Assembly (NCBI GenBank): GCA_014773175.1
Contig: VXCM01001424.1
Span: 1 to 64,000 of the forward strand
Direction: 5' to 3'
Length of the DNA: 64,000 bases
DNA from: Lucifuga dentata
Lineage: Eukaryota; Chordata; Actinopteri; Ophidiiformes; Bythitidae
The notes under the pieces were generated by a model, which made no database searches, had not been told where the DNA came from, and saw only the letters and a program-made list of their open reading frames with translations. Below are positions 1 through 13,225 of the stretch, one piece after another. The translations under genes were made by a program, and so were the position numbers. Every line of letters begins with the position of its first letter. Position 1 is the stretch's first letter.

Positions 1-582
1 CATAATGGAGGACAAGAGGGGTGGATGAAGATAAAAGGAATATGGCAGAGGAAGAAAGGGTTTTTTTTCAGTCATCCTTTTGCTCCTGGCTAGATGTGGT
101 TTCAGGTTGGCTGGACTGGCTAGAAGAAGAGAAAGCATCATGAATGGTGGAGGTGGGCTTAGGAGATGAGGAAGGGTTGGGGGGTATTGATGGTTATAGA
201 CTTCCCCCCCTTAGAGCCATTTCCTCCCCATCCTCCACCCCTTTTTCTTTTCTTTCTTCCCATGCTCACTGAACCCATGCCGGACGCTTTGGATTGTGTG
301 GATTACTGATTGGTCGATTGGGACCAGTTGGACTAGAAGCACAGGATTCTATGAGGGGAGAAAAAGGGACGCATTGTGCTCTTTAGCACTGGCCCTCAGG
401 AAAGAGTGGTGGGGGGTGGGGGATGGCTTGGAGAAGTTAGTTATGNTAGCACTGGCCCTCAGGAAAGAGTGGTGGGGGGTGGGGGATGGCTTGGAGAAGT
501 TAGTTATGTGTGTGTGTTGGGGGGATGTATGTTATGCCTGGAGCATAACAGCCCCTGCTGTCGTCTGTCACACTGAGCACAG

Positions 583-624
<42 letters not shown>

Positions 625-991
625 TGTTTTCTCTTTTCTTTTCTCTTTTGGTAGGTGCATTTTCTCTTCATGCACCTACCACTTTCTTACAGAGCCCCCA
701 AAGGGACATGAGAAAAGATAAATAAATTGCTAGTTTCTTGTGCTCACAAGAAACCTTTTCCGGTAACTGCATATCCTCCTGTAATTGGTTGATGATACTG
801 TCTGATATATTTCAGGATCTCAAAAAGGCAAAGATATCTTATCTTGGTCTGCTGCCATTCTGTATGTCTACATGTCTTCAAGTCAAACCAGAATTTCTAC
901 TGGAAAGGGTTTCTGGTGCACACCTCATGCACATGAGAAACTAGAAATACAAAAATATATATATTATCATGTCCCCTTATGGGCTCCGTAC

Positions 992-1023
<32 letters not shown>

Positions 1024-3071
1024 TGCTCTCTGCATGCCTTTCCAAGCCTTTCAAGTAGTGCCTGTAGACATACAACATGCTGCATGTCTCCCTGTGGAAA
1101 TCCAGCTTGCCATTTATCTATTTAAAGGAAACGCTGTTCATTCTTTTATTAACCTAACCTGGCATTTACTAAAGCATATTTATTGGATGTGGGATATGTT
1201 AAACAGCTGGTCAATTTTAGGCACAAAGTAGTCAGGGACACCCCTGTTATGAAGTGGTCTGAAGCAAACCACCAATACTAAATTGGTTGATGATTAAAGA
1301 CGTTGGCCATTTCCCTGCCTGTCACCGATGGTTACCAACTCTGAGATCCATATCGTCAGCTATTCAGTGTGAAGGCAATATTCCCACTTCAAAGCACAAT
1401 AGGAATAAAGACACTTTTATATTTCTATGAATGTATCAATACTAAAGATGTATTTTTTTACCTCAAAAAATGCAAGAGTTTGAGATCACAGTAAACGATG
1501 CTCTACTGTATTGAGGCTATGGCAGTCGTGTTTGCTGGTACCAGCTGATGCAGTCTTACCCTCGTCCCAACAGATCTACTGTTCTCTTATGAATCCATGT
1601 AGGTTTGATTCTCTGCTTCTCTGCAAATTGAATGTACTGTAATCAAACTTCTTTTATTCCCCTCCACATTTTGATATTTATTAGATACAAAAACTGTTAT
1701 GCTAATAAATGACAAATACACTGAACTTGTGGTTGTGAAGGTCAAACGTTCAAGAAATGCTAAGAGCTTGCTAATCATATTCTGAATATTGAATTCTGAA
1801 AATTTTCAGTTTTTCTAAAACTAAGGTCCTGACTTAGTTCAGTTATTATGTTTTGGAGGTCAGTAGATATAATTTCATCAGAAAACAATTTCTATTTCCT
1901 TTTCTTTATCCAACTACAAACTGTGCTACTGGAAAGCAAAGCCATCCACTCATGCATTACTAGCAGTAGCATTTCAAAGCAAATGGACTTGCTGTTTATT
2001 CTTGAAGATGTTTCGTTACTCATAGCTTCTTCATTTCTAAGTCATGTGACTCCTACATGACCCAATGAGTCACCTGTCCCAAGGTGTGAATGCCTCTCAG
2101 ATGATACATGACAGTTTTCTATGCACCTTTGCCTCAGAACTGAAGCAGCTACTTGGATGAGTGACTTTCAAGACTAGTTTGAGTCCTAATCTCCAAGTCC
2201 AGTTGCCTTGAAGTGCTACTGCTCAATATCAAATGACTAGGAACCTTCAGAGACATTCAGAAATGAGTTATTCAGTTTGCTGTTATACTCTGAGGCATTG
2301 ATTCTTTAACTTTGATTTAAAACACAACATAAGTGTGGATTAAAAAAATAACAACAATTTTTACTGAAATCCCACATCAATATGACCCCTAAAAAAATAA
2401 GTTGATTGATTAGTCAGTTCCAAGCCTTTTTTCCCCACCAAATTTCTTAGAAAATTTGTGCACAGTTTTTTTGAGCTATAGTGCTGACATCCAAACAAAT
2501 ACCAAACATCTATGTACGACTATCACAGGTGTCTAAAATACCCCAAATATAGTTTTTCGTTTGGTTCATGCAAGCAAAAAGTTCTACTGACAACAAGGTA
2601 CTCAACACAGAAAATATATGTGCTGTTGATAAGCATCTGAATGTTGCTGAGTTGTTCCTGGACTCTTTATTCTCCATTACAGGAACTCTGTCACACAACG
2701 CTGCTGTTTATCAAAGTATTATGTGTTTTGTGTGTATATCTGTTAGCGTGTCTGACCATTGTTAGCTGCAGTTATGGCTCATCTGAGGTGAAAGCGCAGC
2801 ATCGTCACATCCCACTGATGACAAAAACGAAGTGAACACTGAGTAAGTATGCATGTCTGTGGATCGCATTAACATTAACACAACTCTGACAGATCCAGCT
2901 GATCTTGCTGCACCATGGGTTTTTGTGTGTGTTTTGATATATATCTCCAACTCAAGGTGTGCAGTAAAAGCTTTGTAAATGTGTGTAGATCAGTCTCATT
3001 TCCAAGCTAAAATTTGGTTCCAAGAATTTTGTGGTTGGGGCAGAGCTTCAAAATATTCCTACTTGGACAAT

Positions 3072-3116
<45 letters not shown>

Positions 3117-5979
3117 TTTACTAAGGAGGAGGGATTGTAGGTGGGCATGGGGGTTTGCAATGAGGATGTTTTGTGTATTTAGCAGTGTTTCCAGCACATC
3201 TGTTTGGGTGCTGTTATTTAGCCAGAGCTCTTGAAGACCCATCCATATTTAATGGTGTGCAGAAAATCCCATCCTGCCTGTTTATGCATCGTTTTATCCA
3301 CCTGCTAGCTAACTCATTTTTTATTCAGCGCTTTCACACTTTATCACTCATTATGAAACTGATGCCCATCTGCTATTGCTATCCTTCCTTTGCCTCCTCC
3401 TGTAATCTTCATTTTAGGTTGGGTGTGACTCAGAGGGATGGAGACAGTAGGTTTGGACAAAGGGAAATAGGGAAAAAGCAGTAAACAAATGGGCAAAACG
3501 ACAATACTGATGGGAAAAGTTAGATGTGGACTGGGCGATATATGAGTATTCATCTTTAAATTTCATATTCACTGCTTCTTTAATGCTGTGTGACTGCGTG
3601 CATGTGTTTAAATCACTCTATTCACAGTATTTAATGATGGCCCTGACCCAAATACAGCGACAATTCATTCCTGTCCACTCTTTTTATCTGCACACACAGA
3701 AAAATGCTGTGTGAGCACACACATTCATTTCTCCATTGAAATGAGCACTTTATCCTGTGAAAAGAGCCATTTTGCTTGTCCCTCGCCCCAGAAATCAGAA
3801 CTAAAAACGCCCTCCCTGTGTAGAAGGTGGGAACATCTCTCTCAGGTAATAAAATCTGTCAATTTCCCTGCTTTCATCTCCATGGACTTAGTGGAGATAT
3901 GTTGAATTCTGACAGGTGGTCTGCCCAAATAAGAGGCCAACGTGTATGCTGAACCATAGAGACGAACCAAAGACGTGTTGAATGTGAGCGGTCCTATTCA
4001 TGGGTGTGTAGCTCTGGGTTTGTGTGTGAGTGTATATGCACACTCAAGTATGTTCAATTGCACTGGTGCGTCCATGAGAGCACACATGCATGTGCAAAAT
4101 ATGGAGAGTCTTTACACACACACACAGGCTTTACATTTATCTGTTCCACTCTGGGTGAGGTGGTAGCTGCCAGTGCCCGACGAGATGCTTTTGTTTGCAT
4201 TGGTGTAAAGCAGAAGGGGAGGGGTTAGTGAGGAAGGTGGGTGCAAATTGTACTTTTGATAAATGAGTCTAAGCTACTCCCATGGGTGGTGTGGTACCAG
4301 TGGTGGTGGTGGTGGTGGCGAGGGGGTACCAGAACAATGCGCNCTCCCATGGGTGGTGTGGTACCAGTGGTGGTGGTGGTGGTGGCGAGGGGGTACCAGA
4401 ACAATGCGCATGTCACCAGCAGAGATTAATGGTGGTTTTGCTGTGAGAGGTATAGTTGTGGTGATGCCTATGGAGCGAGGATGCTGTTACAGCTACTAAA
4501 TTACCTCTTTTGTTGCTCACCTGTCAGGAAGTAGTCTGGTATTTTCAAAAACCAAGATTGCAGGATGTTATCACCATGTAGAGACCTTGGTAAAGTGGTT
4601 TCCTTGTTCATTTTGTGGATTTGATGGCGCTGTGTGTGCTGTCCCTAAAGGATCTGGATTACAATGCAAAGAAATTTGTAGATACAAATAGCAGACATTT
4701 CTGTGCCTCAGAAGACCTCATAAAACATTTTATCTCCCTAAAAGACCTACATGGTTTAGCCTGGTTGATTTTGAAACTCTGGCATAAAATTTTATATGGA
4801 TTGCATTTCATTGCACTGGCATTTTTATTTTTTTGGTGTTTTAGTGTACATTAACAAACTCTTGCCTACAGCCCAGAGGAATTTATTTAAGCTAAAACTT
4901 CTTCAAATCTTCCATAAAAATGGTTTTGCAATCTTATAATATAAGATGCAACAAGATTTCATCAGATTTTTTTAAAATTCCCGTTTTGTCTCCTTTTGTT
5001 AGTTTTGACACTCTGAAAGATTAGTTGCAGCTTTTGTTTGCTAATATCCTTTTTTTTTTTCTCANTTTTGACACTCTGAAAGATTAGTTGCAGCTTTTGT
5101 TTGCTAATATCCTTTTTTTTTTTCTCATCATGGTCTCTTCTTCCTCATTTAAAAAATGACATTGATGAATATATTTCAACACAATTTTAATTACTGCAAT
5201 TAACACTTCTGGCACAGTAGGAGGCCAACAGGGTCTTTTTTTTTTTTTTTTNTTTTTTTTTTTTTTTGTTTTTGCATGATGAAGCTATAAGTCCAACCAA
5301 ATTTCATAAATAAGTCTTAAGAGAGCAATTATCAAGAAGGTTTGATAAGAATAATGTTTAACGGCCACGGTGAGGTTTGGATGTGAGAAATTATGATAAG
5401 CACTGAGCTATATAGATGACACGGTGTTAAAAAAGCAAACATTTCATTCCTGCTCCTTTATTAAATTCCAAGCTTATGTTACATTTCTCTGTGTGGGACT
5501 GATAAGCAAAAATCTCTAAATGTTGAATTTGCTTTGTGCACATATTGCACGCTTTCAAATGCAGAGCTACAGCACACATTGTCAGTCAGCAGTGTAATAG
5601 CGACAAAGGGCTAAACTGGCTTGACCGTCGCATTTGGAAGCAAATCTGCCTGATGTGCAGAACATAAGGTGTTGCATATTGTGTCATATCCCTCAGGGTT
5701 TCTTTCATGCTTTCAAAACTAGCAAAGCTCATGGCTGTCTGAGTTTGATGCTGAGGGAAGTTAAAAAAATTAACTGTGGAATGGTTTGTGCTGCTCTGTT
5801 CATTTTTTTTTTTTTTTTTTTTTTTTTTTGTTTTGGCTGGGGTGAGGAGAAAAACTCACAAAGGAACAAAACAAATATGGGCTTTGATGCAATACCAAAG
5901 ATAAGGAAGTCCAGTTCTCTCCAACTGTAGTAACGATAGTTTTACAACATTTAATGATTACATTTCTGTGATTGCGTGT

Positions 5980-6013
<34 letters not shown>

Positions 6014-6946
6014 GAGAGGTGGATTTTCACTTGAAAGAGAGTTTTCACTGCATCTTTGAGCTTAGGTGAGTTGCACATGCTGTACATCAAGAGTGTATGG
6101 TTGTTTGACCCATCTTTGATTTTCCCCAACCCATGGGAAAAATCAAAGAAAAAAACAGGCAACAGAATTTACAAATCCTAACCATAACCATGAACTCTAC
6201 TAACCCTACGACCCTAGCCCTAACCTTACACCAAACTTACCCTATAACCAAATCCAATCCATACCCCTGACACTACCTCTGCCCCTGGCCATATCTCCTA
6301 AACTCAAACCCTTACTCGACCCTTGTTGAGTCAAGTCAGGTTTATTTGTAGCTAAATATCACATACGATGTCTCAAAGGGCTTTACAGGCCCAAACATTA
6401 GCGGTTCCCAATCCAGCCTAAGCTCCCTAAGAAGACGAGGAAAAACTCCCTAAAAAACTTCATTATACAAGGAAAAATGGAAGAAACCTCAGGAGAAGCA
6501 ATTCAAAGAGAGATTCCCTCTCCTTGAATGACCGAAATGACCGAAATGACCCTTAACACTAACTGATCCCTAACCCCAAAACTAATCCTATTCATGTTCC
6601 TCAAACTACCCATACTTTTTAACCCTGCCTAAATGTTAGCACTAACCCTAACCCCTATCTGTGACCCTACCTCTGCCCCATCCTTAACCCTTTACATGCA
6701 TTCTCCCACCCAAATTACAACCCCACCTTATTTTAAATGTTCTGTGACTGAGGATGGTTATTGCTCCACATGTTACTCCACCCCATGTGTAACCCCGCCC
6801 TGGGAAAGCACAGGTGTAACTCATAACATTAAGGATATCTGTGAGCCCCATGCATAATACCAGAGCCCTGCAGCCATTATTGTTTTAGACTGCATGCTTT
6901 AATTTATCTTTTAGCCAAAGTGACTGACAAGTCATAAGGAAGCTAG
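1..6946. other. Intergenic region, no gene recognised
   Basis: No open frame here resembles a protein and none has convincing splice signals. The stretch holds microsatellites (CT tracts at 586-619 and near 992-1018, a TG tract at 3073-3113, a GA tract at 5980-6018), homopolymer runs, and three single-N joins flanked by duplicated sequence (446, 4343, 5065). Near 6170-6320 is a degenerate TAACCC-like stretch, followed by a dispersed fish repeat. By synteny the region could carry the 3' flank of chn2, but I see no chn2 coding exon. Confidence 0.6.
6331..6525. repeat. Dispersed teleost repeat fragment
   Basis: The sequence runs from a TTTATTTGTAG-type segment, through AAAGGGCTTTACAGG, to GGAAGAAACCTCAGGAGAAGC. 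This matches, from memory, the widespread fish repeat that contains 'tttatttgtatagcgc', 'gctttaca' and 'aggaagaaacct' blocks. The copy is diverged and without clear ends, and I cannot assign a class with certainty. Confidence 0.55.
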
Positions 6947-7128
6947 TCACTGAGGTTCAACAGCCACAAGGGAGGCACAGGTAGGGTTTATATTCCAAAC
7001 CCTTAATTTCATCCAATTGTTATGATTGAATAGCTTCAGCCATTTGTCAAAAACATGTAGGATAGCAGTTTCAGCTACAGAATGGTGGCATTGAGTTAGT
7101 TCAGAATGTAGCAAGTCCTTCAGTTTCA
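6947..7128 (-). CDS. Probable terminal coding exon of an unidentified protein
   Basis: On the minus strand a strong acceptor (CTTTTCATTTTTTAG) is followed by an open frame of about 60 residues with ordinary protein composition. It includes LKDLLHSELTQCHHS and ILHVFDKWLKLFNHNNW, which read as amphipathic helix. The frame ends at a TGA, and an ATTAAA variant poly(A) signal lies about 45 nt further on (6898-6903). The exon starts two bases into a codon, which fits a donor after GGA-A in the exon at 7.74-8.05 kb. I do not recognise the family. It could be a chance open frame, but the acceptor, the frame and the phase match with the neighbour argue for a real gene. Confidence 0.42.
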
Positions 7129-7392
7129 CTAAAAAATGAAAAGATTAAAAACTCTCTCTACTTTGTGTAAAGACTCAGTATGAATACCCTTTAAACTTCT
7201 CTGCACATTTTGCCCAGTTGTTTTTCTTCATGCTCAAAACACTTTCACAAGCCGTTTTCCAACTCTTACAGTATGCGTTGAGGTTGTTGATCTGTCCTCA
7301 GATGGTGGCTAACACGCCAGGCTAGCAATACAAAAACTGAATAATAAGCAAATGGTTTCTCCTCATTTTTCTCATTAAAACAATTCCCAACA

Positions 7393-7427
<35 letters not shown>

Positions 7428-7742
7428 TGAAAGGGCAGCTTTGAAGGCTTTAAAGTACTTAAGGCATTGAAGAAATAAGATTCTTAGTGAAACATAGCCT
7501 CAGTATTTAAAGGCTGGCCTTGTTCTTGTCACTAGTTACATTCTAAATTGAACGTTCAAAAGCCTTTTTTGTCTCTGACCTTAATTGCTGCTTCAAGCCA
7601 AGTTTTTGTCACATTTTAATACACTTAATCCTCGCTCAGTGTCAGGCCCAGCTCCTGAGGGCCATCCACAGCCTAATTGCACAACAAGCATATTATGCAT
7701 GACTGTGAACTGTGTGATGAAGACCCAAGGCGCTTTAAACTT

Positions 7743-8050
7743 GAAACTTCCCAAATAGCTCCATGGATCTTCATAAACAGACCACAGCTTCCTGCACTGC
7801 GGCAGGCTGACATCCATCTGAGTCATCCAGGTTTCCAGGAAGATTTCCAGGAGGACAGGGAAGAAACAAAAAGACTGGCTGTGAGTGTATGGGATGCCCA
7901 GCAGCCATCGTTGCTTGATGTTCATCGTATTCATAAAAAGCTCCTGGTAATGGGAGACAAAGGGGAGCAGAGAGGAGGCAAATAGGTCGCATACAGTAGC
8001 CAAGAAGGAGGACTGCTTCAGGACAGGAGGGAGTACAGTATAAAAAGTGT
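7743..8050 (-). CDS. Probable internal coding exon of the same unidentified gene
   Basis: A textbook acceptor (ATTTTCTCCCCCAG) opens a frame that stays clear of stops for about 150 codons. The part up to roughly position 7743 looks like real protein: FYTVLPPVLKQSSFLATV, then LLPFVSHYQELFMN, then LLEIFLETWMTQMDVSLP and KLWSVYEDPWSYLG. It reads as a helical, HEAT-like or large globular fold with no catalytic motif that I can name. A GT donor after the LG codons (GGA-A then GTTTCA) would join in phase to the exon at 7128, although that donor is weak. The 3' boundary is therefore uncertain. I could not identify the family. Confidence 0.45.
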
Positions 8051-8141
8051 CTGGGGGAGAAAATAATATAATACAAAGAAATAAGATGAGAAGGAGAGCA
8101 TCATTAAAATAGATTTGATGCTGAAAGAGAACTGGAAACAT

Positions 8142-11100
8142 GATCTAAAAACAGTGTTTGCCAAACACAAAGTGTATAGACCTCAGGTAATAAAATCTCA
8201 CAAAATACATGAAATTAACACTTATAATACAAATTATGTGAATAGGTGCTTGACTAAAACCTAGATTATGTAACAAAATCACAAACTGGACATGCAAGAT
8301 CAAAATTATACATTAAAAGCAATATTGATTAAAGGTCAGGTTAAGATTAGGTAACCCTTTCAATCTCACTGTGTAATTTCTGCCAATTTTCTCAATTTCC
8401 TTTATTTAGATCAACTTTCAAAACATGCTCATTTAGTAATCAAAAATGTGAATGCTTAAATTTCTGCTGCTTGATTTTTATAATTGGCATATGTTACAAC
8501 CATGAAACTGTATTTTTGGTGGCTGTAATACACTTCCCCACTTGGACAACACGCTGAAAAGGACGTAATGTATGTATGCTCCATGTGACTGGAGACTTCA
8601 CAGAGACCACAGGAAATGATTTGGAGGATTACTTTATTGATCAGAGATCCCTATAGGCTAAAGGTCTGAAGTCATATCAGGCAGTAATAGGGCTGAGAAA
8701 TGGAGGGGGCACCAGAGATGAGCTACTGTCTCAGCTCCTCCTCCGTTTTCACCATGAGACTTGTGAGTTATTTGCAGAGCGTTAAATCAACCTGTGACTC
8801 CCTGATCAACCCTTCTTCCTGCCATTGTGAAACCAGCATCGGTGTCATCCCCAGGCCACGTTATACAACTGCCACCGTGCAAATGGCGTATCGAGTCAAG
8901 ACATGAACCAGCTGGAACACGTCACCGTGCTGCCAAGAGCTGATTCATACAGGATTGAAAGAAAGTAAACAAAGGCTTTGCTCCAGATTGAAATAGGAAA
9001 TCCTATTAACATTTAATAGTAAATTATTAATAGTGTCATGTGATGATTGAACCCGGAGTTTTACAGTGTGCCTCTTTATTTATTTAATATTATTTTTATT
9101 TTGATGGAGTATAAGGAGAGAAGGGGGATGGGCCAACATGACACCCCGCTGTGATACCCCAACATGGCGGATCAGTGTGGAAACGTAACAGTGAAGCTGG
9201 AAATGAAATGATTTGCGTAATGGCTGCATGTGCTTTGCAGCATCTCTCAGCCACTAATTCCACACAATAACACAAACCAGGCCCACAAAGACCTGCACCT
9301 GTGTAAAGCCACCTAAATGTCTATATGTCACTATCTTCATTATGCATTTTCATCCTGTCTGATTCAGTTCCAGCAGCAGTCGGCTGTCATTTCACTTTGG
9401 ATGGTTTTGCCATACGGCCAGTCAGAAAATTCTGACCCTCCAAGAAGAGATGTTGCACCTCTTTTACACCAGCTTAAATGCCTGTGGGTGTGTACCTAGA
9501 AGAAATATTAATGTTGTTTGTCCACATGTGTGACATCTTCCAGGAAGGAGGGTTTTATGAAATAGGTGGTGTGACCCTCCTATTCATAAAAACCCAGACA
9601 TACTTGGCATACTTGACTGGGCTAAGTGCACTATAGACTTAGAATAGCATCGCTGTAGCAAAGTATGGGAGGTTGTTAGCACACAATGCTAGAGGGCAAC
9701 AAGATATTTAGTGAGGATGAACTGGGATATCTGCTGCGGAAGATCACCATCCTAACCATGTCTTCAGTGAGACCCTTAATCAATAAGAATACACAATCAC
9801 TCAATGATCTGTTAAGCTATTTGGACACTGATTACATTCAAATTAATGACACATAAGTAGATATATACTGTTTTTGGCTGTTAATGTGACAGAGATCATC
9901 CTCTCATGTATTCAAACACAACAGAGCATCACTATCACGTAGCTGCTCAAGAAAACTGGTCTGTAAAATGTATATTAGCTCCAACTACAGAGGATTTTTC
10001 TTGAACACCTCAGGGGTAAATGATATGAGGAGATTATTCCTATAGAAAGCAGAAACACAATAAAGAAGTAGATACAGTAGGGAGATGATAATGAACACAG
10101 AGGCCTCCCCCTGCTGTTCATATCTGATGAGTCAAAAGCAAAAAAAAAAAAAAAAAAAAAGCAGGTAGTATAATTTTGGTTAGACTGGGTTAAACCATGT
10201 CAAACTGACACTATTTTTCATGTTTACTCAAAATACAGCTATAGTATTACAGTTTTTGACACCATAAATTCATTCTTGTCACATAGTCAGTTGATCCTTT
10301 GTTCTGTCCTTATATGTACAAGGACACATTTGTAAAAAATCACAAATTAGCATAAAAAGTCTGAAATGTACAAATTCAAAACACAATCAAATGAGCTAAA
10401 CTAAGAAAACAAATATCATTAAGATGATCTAATTATAATGTTTTTGTTGAAATTAAGGATTTTGATTTCAAAGTTGTTTCATTTGTGATGAGCATGGTAT
10501 TAAACATTTTAAAACATAGTAAAGTAGAAGTGGGTTAATAAGCTGAAGAGAAGTTATTTAATAATGTATAACAACAAAAATAGTCCTTAAAAATGTGTAG
10601 ATCAGTCAAAAATTGACATATTATTTAATGTATTGTCACAGATCCCAGAGGTGAGATACTGAGAAATCCTGCTGATTAATTCGATGACAGAAAAGTAGTA
10701 TGGCTCTATCTAGTGGCCAAGTTCTGGAAGTGTCCTGCTCCAGGCTTTCACACACAACCTGAAGCAGTGTTGTCACATTCTGTGTTCTGACTGTGGACGC
10801 TAAAAGATTTTAGAATTGTAAATATAAAGACATCTGTAAATATACAGATGTCTTTTTTGCCTGTTCTGATGCTGATGATTTGCACAGTGTCATCCACGCT
10901 TTTTTGATCAAAACTAAACTATGTTCTTTTGAGATATCTATTCTAGATTAATGTCTTCCAGCAAAATGATGATTCTTGGTTTTTTTTTTTTTTTTTNTTT
11001 TTTTTTTTTTTTGTTTGTTTTTTTTGTTTTAGTTTAAGTGAAATTACAGGAACAAAATCACATCAGGTTGCTAATCAGTGTTGGAAAAATGCTTTTTTCC

Positions 11101-12519
11101 TACCTTACATTATTAAAACGAAATTTAAAGGGCATATTGGGAAATATGTTGATTTGAGGTCTTGGATCAAATGTTCTAATAGGTAGAAAGGTGATGGCAA
11201 AATTAATACATTTAGTCCTCACTTCTACAAAAGGCTAGTTTAGTGTTAGGACTTTATCTTTAACATTTACATAACGCCAGGATATGGTTAGGTATGTGGT
11301 GAGGTGATGTGGGTTTAAAAGTATAATTAAAAACCTGTGTCTTTGTGCTGCATGTTTTGACTGCGTTGTTCTGTTTGCCTGACTCAAGAACATATGAAAT
11401 TACAAAGAAAATAGTGATTTGTTTCTCTTTCATCAAATTGTTGTTTCATCTGGAGAGTCTGCAGCATTAGTGTAGCAGCTTAGGTGAGTTTCAGCTGAAG
11501 GTCCTTTCTGTGCTCATTGTTTGATATCTGCGCTCGCCAATCCTCAAATCAAACACAGCCACACAATGCAGCAGATCGAAACTCATTCCATTCACACACG
11601 CAGAACTCAGCCTACTCCACCCAAATGCTCTGCAAAGGAGACACATTTATGTTTTCTTAGTGCAACCTTTTCTTCCTCTCCTTTTTCTGGGCCCACAAAT
11701 TTCAGTTGGAAGTTAAAACATGCAAATTTGTTTCTCTGTGAGGTACCCGTTTGATTGGAGCCCTTAAGGTTTGCATTGTCTGAGCAGGACAGTAAACCAG
11801 GTGTGTTTGTGTACCTGTGTCATTATTATCCTTAGATACAGTAGCCTGCCTGCTTCCTTTGAGACGTTTTTGCTAGCTGACTCTACCAGTCCAACTGGCT
11901 GCCTTCCTGCTCTCTTTCCCATGGTAAGCACACCTTGGTTCAACCTGTTGCTCAAAGACAGATTTGCAGGTTATCATTTCACAATGGCTTACTAGACTCA
12001 TAAGTACACGACAGAGTCTGATGCCAAAATGTTTCCGTCATCACATACAAAAACCAAACTGTGGACACAGCAGATGCAATTTGAACCATGTGCATGTGTG
12101 TCAACATCTAAAATTATGCACAGCTTAATGAGTCATCTTATGATATTCCCATTCTAAACCAATGACATAGCCAATAGTAGCTATACATAGAATTAGATTA
12201 CATACTGCAGCCAGGCCTCCTTTGTGTACATGTCCACAATGAATTGACAGAAAACTATAAATTCACAGTTTTACTTCATGTATTTGAAATCACATTGTGT
12301 CCCAAACCAATGTATTTTTACATTTGACTGTACAATAATATGTGTAACTGATTACAACAATCTAGAGCAGGTAAGTATTTTACTGAGTATTTGAAAATAA
12401 CCCCTCCACCCCTGTGAATGGCTCAGTGTCCTCATACATGGCATAAAACTTTGATTCATGCAGTTTCTAATAGTATAAAGTTAATTATTTCCAGGATATA
12501 ATCAGATAGAGGTCAGGCA
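8142..12519. other. Intergenic or intronic region without recognised gene
   Basis: AT-rich sequence with no supported coding exon. It holds poly-A/T runs (10140-10160 and about 10980-11013, the latter broken by a single N). If the minus-strand exons at 7-8 kb are real, part of this stretch should be intron of that gene. Confidence 0.55.
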
Positions 12520-12749
12520 TTATGCAGTTGTGGGTGAAGTTTCGGCATCTCTCAGAAGCTTCAGTTGCCTTCTACACACATTCTGCACATAACTCTCTGT
12601 TTCATAGAGCAGACGCTTAGATTTCTCTCCCAGGAACCCTTCAGTTAACTCTGCAGCGTGTTTCAGTGAAGGGTAGAGGGACTGATGTTGCTGTTTATTG
12701 TGCAGTGCTATAGAAAATCTCTGCATGGATGCTTTCTTTATCTGCTCTG
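12520..12749 (-). CDS. Possible coding exon, unidentified
   Basis: A 68-codon minus-strand frame with protein-like composition, for example SLYPSLKHAAELTEGF and RLLYETESYVQNVCRRQLK. The sequence upstream, AACCAGAGCAG, could serve as an acceptor, but its pyrimidine tract is poor. The frame ends at a TAA without an obvious poly(A) signal. It lies on the same strand as, and about 4.5 kb upstream of, the two candidate exons near 7-8 kb, so it could belong to the same gene. No family was recognised. Confidence 0.28.
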
Positions 12750-12754
12750 GTTAA

Positions 12755-13167
12755 AGTTAATGATCAACTCTCAGTGAGACTGCCTGAGAGGGAAGCAGGG
12801 CAAAATTGAGAGCTGGCAAAGAATGATGACATCCTGTAATTTTAGAAGGGTGATTTAAAACTTAAGGGTTTGCATCCAACTGTTTACAAGTGCAGTTAAA
12901 CTTTTTTTTTTTTTTTTTTACNTTTTTTTTTTTTTTTTTTAACCAGAAGGTACAAATTTACATTTTCCAGTAATGTGTGTAAGCAGGTATTGAGATGTGA
13001 GGAGGAGAAGATGTCAACTGCATGGTTGCTATTACAGAATGGGTTTATGAATATGATACATATGCAGGAATGCTGTGTGAGTGCCTAGCTGACTCCACAT
13101 AGTTTCGACTGAGGTGGGAGACGGGAGGAGAGGGAGTCCCCAGGTATGCAGACAGATCGATATAGGG

Positions 13168-13225
<58 letters not shown>

